DNA of 21,891 nt. Source: a virus. The stretch covers positions 1 through 21,891 of the IMG/VR virus record IMGVR_UViG_3300033571_013602, one strand, 5' to 3'. The notes beneath the pieces are model-generated. The model had not been told where the DNA came from. It saw only the letters and a list, made by a program, of their open reading frames with translations, and searched no databases. Numbering within the stretch: the first letter of the stretch is position 1; each line of letters starts with the position of its first letter. Position numbers and translations under genes: made by a program. Below, piece after piece: positions 7,901 through 15,071 of this stretch.

Positions 7901-9997
7901 TATTTTTTAGATACTGTTAGAAACAAATTTCCAACAACAGTTAACTTTAAAATATTAAGAGCTAAAATAAATGATCAATTTTCAGTAGGATCTGAACCAG
8001 ATAGATATTACTTCCCTAATGGAAAATATATTTCTAATATTCCTGGTTATCCTGAAACATCTCCTGGAAATTATGGTGTTTGGTCTTGGTCTTCAACGAA
8101 TGTTGTCAGACAAGGGCAAGTTAATTTAGCTTCTGCAACTTATGGAAAACTTTTAGATTTTGATGATTTAGATCAATTTAAAACTGAACCTGACTTTGAA
8201 TCTCATTCTTCCCCGACTCCAACCCCCGCTACACAATTCTTTAATGAAGGAGGATTCTATATAAGTGGATACTTTACTCCTCAAAATTATTCAATTTCTA
8301 ATATTCATTATGATGATGATGAACTAGACATTATAGGTGAAAGATTTTACTATGCTTGGCTTGAGACTTTAGCAAGGACTGACAGCTTTTTAGATCGTGG
8401 GCAGTTAGATAAGTTCGTAGCAACTCTTCACTATATTCAAGAACAGGCAAAGGTAGTTCAAGCGTCTGCCTACTACGCAGATAATCTAACTGAGTATGCT
8501 CAAGATGCTTGGTGGAAAAACAACCTTCAAAGCTATGCTAACAGTGCAACAATCTATAGCGGAGCTTTCCCAAACTCATTTGATAATTATATAAACTTTA
8601 AGTTCGGTAGAGACTTCCATAAACTATACGAAGATTACATTCACAACTTTAATCGACACAGAATTGGTGGAGGGATATTAAATCTAAATGGCCCAACTAT
8701 ATTTGGGCACACTTTTGGATCTATACTTTACAATTCAGACTTACTTTTAAAGGGAAATTTCGCCAGCCAGTATCCTCAATACATTACGTCTAGTTTAGAT
8801 AATGTATATGAGTTCTATGCGACAAGACCTCTGTTCTCGATATCTGGAAATCCATCGGGAACTTTTGTTGCTTCAACAATAGAAGATGCGACAATATATC
8901 GCTCAGACAACCCAACTATTCAAAAAGAATTTAGAAATTCTGGAATAATAAGCTATATGGAATTCTGTCACCCATCAGGTTGCAGTCCATACAATAGCTT
9001 TGCTGTAATAGATATAGATGATTCTGAGAAAGTTGGGTACAAGTACAAGCCATTAATACACGAGAATGTATTAATAAAACAAAAATCAAGAAACTCAACA
9101 AGTAGAATGATTTTTGATATAGGCAAGTATGCTCACGATTCTAATAATGGATTTGATGTAAGCACCAACTTCTTAACTCCCGACCATGAGTTTAAACTTA
9201 GCTTAAAATCTTTAATATCAACTTTAAATGGAGAAGTATTTGGTGGGGGAGCTATTAACTTCTGGATACATACAAAGCCAGAGAGAAATAAGATATGGAC
9301 CTTTATGAAGAATGGAGAGTGGGAACAGCACGATGCTAGTTCTGTAACAAACTCCACTCTCGTACAGACCTACTGCCATCAGCTTTCTATGCCAGAACTT
9401 ACTAGAGACTTAAATAGTAGTTCTATAAGATGTAACAACTTTAGATTAATTACAAATCAAAATAAAGAAAATGACACTATTGCATCTTTAGACAAGTCAG
9501 ATTTTAATCAATTAGAATTAACTTTTAACACTAGAAATAGATATCTTAGTGTTCCCGCAGACTATTTTGAAAATATATCAAATCATGTTCACAGACTAAA
9601 CCAAAGATATGTCATTGAAATATTCAGCGACGTTAAAGATGAAAACAGATTTACACTGTTTTATGATTTAAATTTAATAGATTTAACTCTAAATAAGTGG
9701 TCTAAACCTTTTATAACTGGAACCCCAAATGGTTCAACCATGGGTGAAATTTATTGCAAAGAATACAGAGTAGATGTAAATAGAAATCATTTACAATCTA
9801 TAATAAGATATTTTAATGAGATTGCAGGAGCCTATACAAGTGAGTTTGGATATGCAAATAGGTCTGCCTCTTACACAAGCGGAGTTTACGAAGTGAGCGG
9901 TGGAAGCAGAATAAATTATGTGGAATCTCCGTTCTGGAATACATACTCTGTAACTGGAACCACAGGCGGATTAACTAACTTAACTTACAAGAACTAA
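4979..9997 (+). CDS. Giant baseplate wedge protein: gp7/P2-gpI-like domain with inserted SASA-type carbohydrate esterase
   Basis: I place the start at ATG 4979, giving 1672 residues; a TTG six bases upstream is less likely. Residues about 285-370 (LYDIDECPDEYLPLLANLIG, then RLQIANAVDIYRAVGTKK) match the tail protein I / gpI family, whose contractile-tail members fill the gp7 wedge position. The gene order after gp25 and gp6 supports this. Residues 802-812 read NLVILAGQSNM, the nucleophile block of sialate O-acetylesterase-type (SASA) esterases, with Ser810. WSQGE lies at 949-953, and the C-terminal His1110 is in NIHYDD followed by IGERFYYAW. After the esterase, residues from 1139 (DRGQLDKFVATLHYIQEQAK) return to a helical structural region, and about 1400-1530 is beta-rich (INFWIHTKPE, LELTFNTR). 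The product is therefore a wedge scaffold with a built-in glycan deacetylase. The gpI-like identification is strong and the esterase fold is strong, but esterase activity is inferred. Confidence 0.85.
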   Translation: MSSPIKFIDNRQYHKSNYSDAMKYVIPSMYYEEDYALKNKEIDVLDQLINSHLNIIGNINSILFISGVAGTVYSGMNTPEGIAPFFIKQNNLTDIDTNDFERKILLPLDTSLKDFNSSAEFRNYLNNTLLPGIRTNNPTLTFAENATKEQTHNYLITNLSWFYFLNRSGSLTYNPSSYVLDTLVNNIYQGKPLTTNDGIRGLTEYIWRNYTTQSWSSIDVIPDDFLPIASNTSSQFTSGTQQLSKLNTLVDVLYSPLYIDDGDVRVRDAIEDYLQNSYLITQKYLQGPFIKLIKAMSFAFADYSNQVDRLESLYDIDECPDEYLPLLANLIGWKLFGSEPDRWRLQIANAVDIYRAVGTKKCVKLVADSVFGQDVLGASSLITEMWESYIPFLIQYSLATESPLLQNFSTWTQSVAQSLGVTNYSLNSFDENIKMCVDKILTDLVTTFPDNFILAGSRFRINRPDFVFEYRNKINKIPPFEEIPYYTTVKLTKDMVSFIVDKLVCFGVPISFADKVGDYILKYTLENNEDYSLRNSFLMFTPSSEYPPNWDSVIKDLSDTKTEYLSLWNGKSSHFQIVIDTSSFNFGKTSLEADSAEILKITSQTIKEFSPAKAMPDIIARSSAEDFASYLDAIRPYIRVAKQDYAAITYASGASIAGFATSAIAMKTYKRGLTPTSTATFSRFNADSLSDSLIRFDALASSTLPRRSHRRRDLKFILPKGGFYDRTGFNMPVSYDYNFSTAKTPLGLIPSSMTFVPIPDYNNIPEIYSRCNNLDSSNSYYGYSVSNTVPARGGSEVGPTKNLVILAGQSNMNGRGQTPRDSIGGLNWYNLETSTYVDTLIPFENTQVNAPLYPDAAPFTSPGYSYDSSYWGPEMRFAELLQKDGLVKNTYLFKFAQDKTVVVNSSDINSWCPSNTFTNSLYKRFERALDDAVNKLGGISKLRNITLIWSQGETEAGTGQEANSSAIAFSGATAYFLDTVRNKFPTTVNFKILRAKINDQFSVGSEPDRYYFPNGKYISNIPGYPETSPGNYGVWSWSSTNVVRQGQVNLASATYGKLLDFDDLDQFKTEPDFESHSSPTPTPATQFFNEGGFYISGYFTPQNYSISNIHYDDDELDIIGERFYYAWLETLARTDSFLDRGQLDKFVATLHYIQEQAKVVQASAYYADNLTEYAQDAWWKNNLQSYANSATIYSGAFPNSFDNYINFKFGRDFHKLYEDYIHNFNRHRIGGGILNLNGPTIFGHTFGSILYNSDLLLKGNFASQYPQYITSSLDNVYEFYATRPLFSISGNPSGTFVASTIEDATIYRSDNPTIQKEFRNSGIISYMEFCHPSGCSPYNSFAVIDIDDSEKVGYKYKPLIHENVLIKQKSRNSTSRMIFDIGKYAHDSNNGFDVSTNFLTPDHEFKLSLKSLISTLNGEVFGGGAINFWIHTKPERNKIWTFMKNGEWEQHDASSVTNSTLVQTYCHQLSMPELTRDLNSSSIRCNNFRLITNQNKENDTIASLDKSDFNQLELTFNTRNRYLSVPADYFENISNHVHRLNQRYVIEIFSDVKDENRFTLFYDLNLIDLTLNKWSKPFITGTPNGSTMGEIYCKEYRVDVNRNHLQSIIRYFNEIAGAYTSEFGYANRSASYTSGVYEVSGGSRINYVESPFWNTYSVTGTTGGLTNLTYKN
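7352..8395 (+). other. In-frame SASA/SGNH esterase cassette inside the wedge gene
   Basis: This 1044-base segment (348 codons) encodes residues 792-1139 of the wedge protein and contains all esterase blocks: GQSN (Ser810), WSQGE (949-953) and the C-terminal His1110. Identical CGTGG pentamers, both coding Arg-Gly in the same frame, lie at 7352-7356 and 8396-8400. Joining them would give an uninterrupted SNTVPARGQLDKFVATL. Parts are much poorer in G+C (12 of 60 at 7921-7980) than the flanks (26 of 60 at 6001-6060, 23 of 60 at 8401-8460). SASA-family enzymes remove O-acetyl groups from sugars. I infer that the domain was inserted into an older wedge protein. A five-base repeat can be chance, so the exact boundaries are uncertain. 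Confidence 0.6.
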
Positions 9998-9998
9998 A

Positions 9999-10982
9999 AT
10001 GCTAGTAGATGGAGCAGGAAAATTAATTGTCGATGTGCTTACAGCAGAGCGAAGCCTGCAATCCATTCCGTCTGCGTCAGCTATTCTTGATGCTTCTAAC
10101 TACACTATTCAGGCTGTTTCCTTTGGGAAGGATGCTGCCGGATTTAGATTTCATGCTCATGAGATACTGGCTCCTTCAGCCCCAGACGCTAATCCATATA
10201 ATAGAGTTCTAAAAGTTGTTTCATACCAACCTAAGTCAGTATCTAGTTACCATACCTCGGCAACGGAGATAGCGTTAGAGCACATCTACAAGATCTTGCC
10301 AGAGTCTCCAACTCCATTAAATACTAGATTGGAGTCCAAATCTACTCTGCCTAACTACTCGTCTGGCGTAGTAGATATAGGCCACTGCCTTAATCCTGCT
10401 GTCTCTCAAGACTTAAGTTCTTATGCCCATTTAATTGGTTGCTTTGCACCCTCAGGGTATGGGTTTAAGTATTGGGTGGTATCGTCAGCCATAAGCCCAT
10501 CCACAAGCGTCCTGTACTCGGGAACTTTATATAGCGATTTTAATTTTTACAAATTAATGGACGCTTCAGGATTTTTAACTTTTGCAAGTGGTAATTCAAC
10601 TTATCACGCTACTTTAGCCTCAGACCCAACTAAGGGGGCTATTAGATATATTCAAACTGGTAGCTTCCCTAATAAAGTAACTTATAGATTTTATATTGGG
10701 CAAGGGGACGCGGGATCTTTAAGTTTATTTGGAGGGCTGTACCATATCGGATTGTGGTACATAGATTTAAAAACATTATTAAGTGAAGGTAAAACCCCAC
10801 CTTATTCATTTAACTATCTAAATAATATAAGAAAATATAAACTTCTTGCTAAAAAGACTTTTAATAAGAACTTATTAACCGTAAATGATGTTGGGGTATC
10901 TTCAGGGTTTAACTTGTCTCATAATTTTCCGTATGCGACACCTACTGGACTTACTTTAAATTGGGAATTGTACTTCGTATGA
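9999..10982 (+). CDS. Putative virion structural protein (baseplate/fibre-associated), unknown fold
   Basis: This 327-residue protein has no enzyme motif that I can recognise. It starts 1 base after the preceding stop and its TGA overlaps the next ATG (ATGA at 10979-10982), so it is co-translated with the wedge and adhesin genes. The N-terminal half mixes short strands and loops with little Lys/Glu. The C-terminal half is Gly/Tyr/Ser-rich with aromatic strands (FKYWVVSSAI, VTYRFYIGQGD, LYHIGLWYIDLKTLL). It ends in a more conserved-looking segment, YSFNYLNNIRKYKLLAKKTF, and then a beta strand LTLNWELYFV. The central part (about 10530-10920) is AT-rich compared with the first 500 bases, as in the neighbouring fibre genes. 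I infer a beta-sandwich-type component of the tail periphery. It could be an adaptor for the fibres that follow. Confidence 0.6.
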   Translation: MLVDGAGKLIVDVLTAERSLQSIPSASAILDASNYTIQAVSFGKDAAGFRFHAHEILAPSAPDANPYNRVLKVVSYQPKSVSSYHTSATEIALEHIYKILPESPTPLNTRLESKSTLPNYSSGVVDIGHCLNPAVSQDLSSYAHLIGCFAPSGYGFKYWVVSSAISPSTSVLYSGTLYSDFNFYKLMDASGFLTFASGNSTYHATLASDPTKGAIRYIQTGSFPNKVTYRFYIGQGDAGSLSLFGGLYHIGLWYIDLKTLLSEGKTPPYSFNYLNNIRKYKLLAKKTFNKNLLTVNDVGVSSGFNLSHNFPYATPTGLTLNWELYFV

Positions 10983-11596
10983 TAAAGAATATAATTGATG
11001 AGCTTGATATTAAAGGACATTTGAAGATATCAAAACTATTTTCAAACGGGTCTGAAGAGGTTATTTTTGATGACCACAACGTAATTGTTTCCGGTATGGG
11101 TGTGGCTCTAGCTCACTTATTCGCTCTTTCTGGGTCAGACTCTGTACTAGACTATCAAGTAGATAGATTCCAAGTTGGAGTATCTGGTGGTGCGGCTAAC
11201 GAGGTTTATCAAACCAATAGCCTGTCTGCCCCACTGTCGAGCCTGTCAGAGTATATTGGAACTGCGGGAGCGGGAGACATCCTTACAGCGTCTGCACATC
11301 AGCTAATTAATAACTCTGTTGTAACCACGCCAAGATGGTATGGCCTAATCCCCCAGCACCAGATTACAAGAATAGATGAGAATACTGTTAGATTTACAAT
11401 ATTCTTGGATCAAGAGTCTTGCAATAATCTAAGCAGAGGATCTTCTATAGCCTACTTAAATGAGATAGGTCTATTTATAAAGAATATAAAGAAATCAAGT
11501 CCTGCGGCCCCAGTTCTCGCGGCGTACAGGTCATTTGATAATGTTAGAAAAACTGACGATTTCGCACTTGTTTTTAGATGGAGTTTAACTTTCTAA
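10979..11596 (+). CDS. Putative tail-fibre adaptor / baseplate structural protein
   Basis: I choose ATG 10979 (MIKNIIDELDIKGH..., 205 aa). An in-frame GTG/ATG further upstream would sit inside the previous gene, while 10979 forms the ATGA overlap with the upstream TGA. Residues about 27-55 (VIFDDHNVIVSGMGVALAHL) resemble the 'D-x-N-x-I-x-x-G' segment of phage proteins that start with a structural anchor. The C-terminal part, with AYLNEIGLFIKN, then LAAYRSF and FRWSLTF, matches the 'I-N-E-I-G-L-F ... A-Y-R-x-F ... F-x-W-x-I-x-F' pattern of tail-fibre and baseplate-fibre proteins. No catalytic motif is visible. Its place between a wedge protein and two giant beta-rich proteins suggests an adaptor or short fibre. 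It stops 1 base before the next ATG. The identification is by pattern only. Confidence 0.6.
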   Translation: MIKNIIDELDIKGHLKISKLFSNGSEEVIFDDHNVIVSGMGVALAHLFALSGSDSVLDYQVDRFQVGVSGGAANEVYQTNSLSAPLSSLSEYIGTAGAGDILTASAHQLINNSVVTTPRWYGLIPQHQITRIDENTVRFTIFLDQESCNNLSRGSSIAYLNEIGLFIKNIKKSSPAAPVLAAYRSFDNVRKTDDFALVFRWSLTF

Positions 11597-11597
11597 A

Positions 11598-14500
11598 ATG
11601 TTTATTAAAGAAGATATTTATACAACCAGTAGCACTGTAAAGCTTTTCCACTGCTGGACCGACAAGGTTACAAAGTTTGATTCAAGTGCATTCTACAATT
11701 GGGAACAGGACAATATGCCTGTTTACGATCTTGAGGAGAGAACTTTTTATCTGTGGGAGAAGCTTGGATACCCAACATCAAGCATTCCTGGAGTAGTCCT
11801 TGCGGTCTCAGCCGATGCTCCAGACAGTGCCATAAGCTGCAACAAGAATATCTTCCGAAGCCTCAGTGCTGCAATCGACGCTCTCCCAGAGACTATTAAT
11901 TTCCCAATCATTATCGAGGTTGGAAACTTTGGTGCCTTGGGTGATCTAGTTTTAAATAACTTTAGATTTGGACCTAGAGGCTCATTAGAAATAATTAACA
12001 GATGCTCATCTAAAAGTATTGGAACATTTTCTGGAGTTGGATTCGTCAACGGAGAGCAAGAACTTAATTATGCTTCAAGCTATTCAAATAACAAATATTC
12101 TTACTACTCTGCATTAGCGACTCCAGCTCCTTTTGGAGAAGTAGGGTTCGGACCTCAAACTTCATTAATTCAAACTTCTTGTGTTAGCTTAAGCACACTC
12201 ATACTAAGCGCACAATCAGATACAAGATTAACAAATAATTTTAATGCATTTATTTCTCAACCTCTAGTTTCAGTTGGACAAAATTCAAAATATACTCGCT
12301 CAACTTTATCAATTGCTAGCAAGAACACTTCTTTAATTCAAGGAACTTCAACTGAAGGATATAAATTTACAGCTTATGATGTTAACTCAGAATCGCAAGA
12401 TGGTGTTGGAGTTTATGACTTAAGCACTATAGACTTAATAAGAGACAACTCTACCGAACTATATTTAAATGATCATACAGCTAATGGAACTCACGGAGTT
12501 AATGTTTTAATTTTTGGTAACAGATTAGATAAAATAATAGTTAATAACTGTGAAGGACCTATTTATTTAAGAAATTTCTTTGTAGATGGGAGTGGATATA
12601 ACAGATCAACAAATTATTATGGAGTGGAAGTCGCAGACTCTAATAATATTTATTTAGAAAATATTGTATCAGTAAGACATAGAAAAGCAGGATTTATATT
12701 CAATGATTCTAATGTTACACTTTTAAGAGGGTGTGTTGCTCATAGAATATATGATTTTGATTCAACCGGTAAGAGATTAACCGGACCTTGGAATTCTAAG
12801 AGATTATTTAATTCCTACAACTCTACTGTAGGATATTCAAATTATGATAAAGCTGCTGGACTTTTAGCTAACAACAGTACTATAACTCTTAGTTCTACAA
12901 GAGAATTTGAACAGCCTTTGTTAAGAAATAAAATTATTACCTTAGCATCCCCAGCTTTCACAGATGTAGACCCTTATGTTCACCTAAGCTATATTTTTGA
13001 TTTTAGCAAAAATTCAAATGGTATAGTGCTTAATAATTCAGTATTCCAAGGGGGTAGCACTTACAAAGCAAGCTCAACTGATCACTATAGACATACTATA
13101 AACATCAATGTTCAAGGTAACGTAGAGTGTGGAGTTAAGCTTACAAACTCTAAACTATCTTTTGACGGTAGATTGAGTGTGTTTGAAAACCTAAATGGAA
13201 TTAAATTAGACTCATCTGTATTTGAGATAGATAAGCTTTCTTTAATGTACAATCAGAAAGCTGCTATAGAAGCGGATAACTCTAAAATTATATATGGAAA
13301 GAATTTATCTCCATATCTGAATGGAGGAGCTAACGCCGAGACAAATACCCCCATTTACTTTAGTGGTAACGGGCAGCATTTAGTTCTTTCAAACTCAAAA
13401 ATAAATCCTGTTATTACTTCTGCAACTGACTCCATCTATGAGCAAATAATATTTGAGAATACTATTGGGGCTAAGAATCAACAAACGGGTTCAAATGCCA
13501 CACCAATACCAGCAATAGAAATAAAAAATAACTCTGAAGCTGTGCTAATAGGTTCTAAATTAACTAGAAATCAAGCCCATGCAGAATCAGGAGCTTCTTG
13601 CAAAGGATCTGAGTTATCAGTAGTTAATAATTCTTTTGCTAATTTGATAGGAACTAGATATGCTGCAACTCGTATAATAGGCCCCTCAGGTAGAGCTTAT
13701 CAAAAGAATATGGCTGGTTGCTATGCGGGTAAAAACTCAACAATAGAATTTAATGGCCCTACAGTTATAGCTAACTATGGAATAGATTTATTAGCAGAAG
13801 ATAATTCTACAATAAATTTAAACCCTTACAGATTAAAAGGTGAGGAGATCTTAGACTTAAGCTCTTTTGATCTTTCTTTAAAAGAAAATCATACTGCTGT
13901 AGAACTTCATTCAACAAGATCTTGCGTTGTAGTTGATAACAATTCTATCTTCAATGCAAGAGATTTAGGATCGTTTAAAACATCTTGGGCTGTTACTGGA
14001 AACTATTTTTCTAATAGATCTTCTAGCGGTATAGATTATGGAGCATATGCAAATTTTGATTTGTATTTAAGTGCAGGAGGATTGCAATTCTATCCAAATC
14101 CAATAGCTCCGGTTTCGTATAATTCTATAACTTTCCCAGGCGCGGACGATCCAACTATTCCAAGCAACAAAGCTTTCTCTATAGCTGCAAATAACAGATA
14201 TCTCTATTATTTAGTAGACTCTAATATTGGTACAAACAATTTTAGCTCAGTAACCAACGGTGGATACTGTGTAAGAGCTTTAAACAATAGCTTAGTTAAC
14301 ATTAATAATGTTAACTTTCCTGCTGGGTGGTGGAACTGCTCAGCCGCTTATTATGATAACACAGTTTTGCCTGCTAACGGGGGACTCTGCTACAAGACAT
14401 TTATTTGGAATATAGCGGATACATCACAATTAAAATCTTCCTATACCTCTGTACAAGGTCTTTATCCAAGGGCAGCAGGCTATGTGGGGCCTTCGGGAGT

Positions 14501-15071
14501 GTGGGGGACTAGCACGGGGGCAATAGCGTCAGGGCTTCCTGCGGGGACTCCGGATACAAGTTCAGCTTCTATTCTTGATTACTTTGGAGCAGCACCAGTA
14601 TCCGCTAATCCATTTGGAACAACCTCTGTGGCAAACTACGGACCATTTAGATTATACTTCTCGGTAAATCCGGTTGCTAACGCTTTTACAGATTTAAGTT
14701 CAACAACTTATGAGATAATACCGCAAATATACTCTCAAGGATACCAACCATCCTCTTCGTTAATTTGTAGCGGATACGATCTTAGCTCTATCTACAAAAT
14801 AGCTTTACAAAGAAATTCATCTAATAGTATCGTCCCATCTGGGTATTATTATGGATCCAGTATAGTAGATAACGGAGGGTTTGTTAGAGTATTCTTAGAT
14901 GAGTCTTCTTCAGATTTGTTTGCCAATGCTAAACACTGTTCTACAGGAAGATCTGGAAATGCCAAGTTGGTTTCAATCTACTATCCATACAGTGCTGTTC
15001 AATTCGGAAGTTCCTACAATACTAAGGGACTAAAATCACCAAACTTATTCGATTTACATAGAGATAACTAA
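11598..15071 (+). CDS. Right-handed beta-helix tail adhesin/fibre protein
   Basis: This 1157-residue protein is probably a trimeric or monomeric pectin-lyase-like fibre. Residues 1-140 form a compact N-terminal domain (WEQDNMPVYDLEERTFYLWE at 35-54, then FRSLSAAIDALPE and FPIIIEVGNFG) that likely docks on the baseplate and starts the helix. From about residue 300 to 800 there are many short strands separated by Asn-Ser turns: NNSTITL, NNSVFQG, TNSKLSF, DNSKIIY, SNSKINP, NNSEAVL, NNSFANL, KNSTIEF, DNSTINL, NNSIFNA. This is the asparagine-ladder style of parallel beta-helices. The C-terminal 300 residues look like a separate beta domain. No depolymerase active-site motif could be recognised. 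Base composition drops from 32 of 60 G+C (11761-11820) to about 17-20 of 60 (12181-12240, 12541-12600), consistent with a conserved anchor and an exchangeable body. The TAA stop overlaps the next ATG by one base. Confidence 0.8.
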   Translation: MFIKEDIYTTSSTVKLFHCWTDKVTKFDSSAFYNWEQDNMPVYDLEERTFYLWEKLGYPTSSIPGVVLAVSADAPDSAISCNKNIFRSLSAAIDALPETINFPIIIEVGNFGALGDLVLNNFRFGPRGSLEIINRCSSKSIGTFSGVGFVNGEQELNYASSYSNNKYSYYSALATPAPFGEVGFGPQTSLIQTSCVSLSTLILSAQSDTRLTNNFNAFISQPLVSVGQNSKYTRSTLSIASKNTSLIQGTSTEGYKFTAYDVNSESQDGVGVYDLSTIDLIRDNSTELYLNDHTANGTHGVNVLIFGNRLDKIIVNNCEGPIYLRNFFVDGSGYNRSTNYYGVEVADSNNIYLENIVSVRHRKAGFIFNDSNVTLLRGCVAHRIYDFDSTGKRLTGPWNSKRLFNSYNSTVGYSNYDKAAGLLANNSTITLSSTREFEQPLLRNKIITLASPAFTDVDPYVHLSYIFDFSKNSNGIVLNNSVFQGGSTYKASSTDHYRHTININVQGNVECGVKLTNSKLSFDGRLSVFENLNGIKLDSSVFEIDKLSLMYNQKAAIEADNSKIIYGKNLSPYLNGGANAETNTPIYFSGNGQHLVLSNSKINPVITSATDSIYEQIIFENTIGAKNQQTGSNATPIPAIEIKNNSEAVLIGSKLTRNQAHAESGASCKGSELSVVNNSFANLIGTRYAATRIIGPSGRAYQKNMAGCYAGKNSTIEFNGPTVIANYGIDLLAEDNSTINLNPYRLKGEEILDLSSFDLSLKENHTAVELHSTRSCVVVDNNSIFNARDLGSFKTSWAVTGNYFSNRSSSGIDYGAYANFDLYLSAGGLQFYPNPIAPVSYNSITFPGADDPTIPSNKAFSIAANNRYLYYLVDSNIGTNNFSSVTNGGYCVRALNNSLVNINNVNFPAGWWNCSAAYYDNTVLPANGGLCYKTFIWNIADTSQLKSSYTSVQGLYPRAAGYVGPSGVWGTSTGAIASGLPAGTPDTSSASILDYFGAAPVSANPFGTTSVANYGPFRLYFSVNPVANAFTDLSSTTYEIIPQIYSQGYQPSSSLICSGYDLSSIYKIALQRNSSNSIVPSGYYYGSSIVDNGGFVRVFLDESSSDLFANAKHCSTGRSGNAKLVSIYYPYSAVQFGSSYNTKGLKSPNLFDLHRDN

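Noticed and set aside
7352-8400. Intron, intein or homing-endonuclease insertion in the wedge gene
   Set aside because: The segment is fully in frame, encodes a recognisable esterase, and shows no intein splice residues, LAGLIDADG/HNH motif or intron structure.
11747-12049. Minus-strand open frame opposite the beta-helix N-terminus
   Set aside because: It overlaps the conserved-looking anchor domain entirely and shows no independent evidence of coding.
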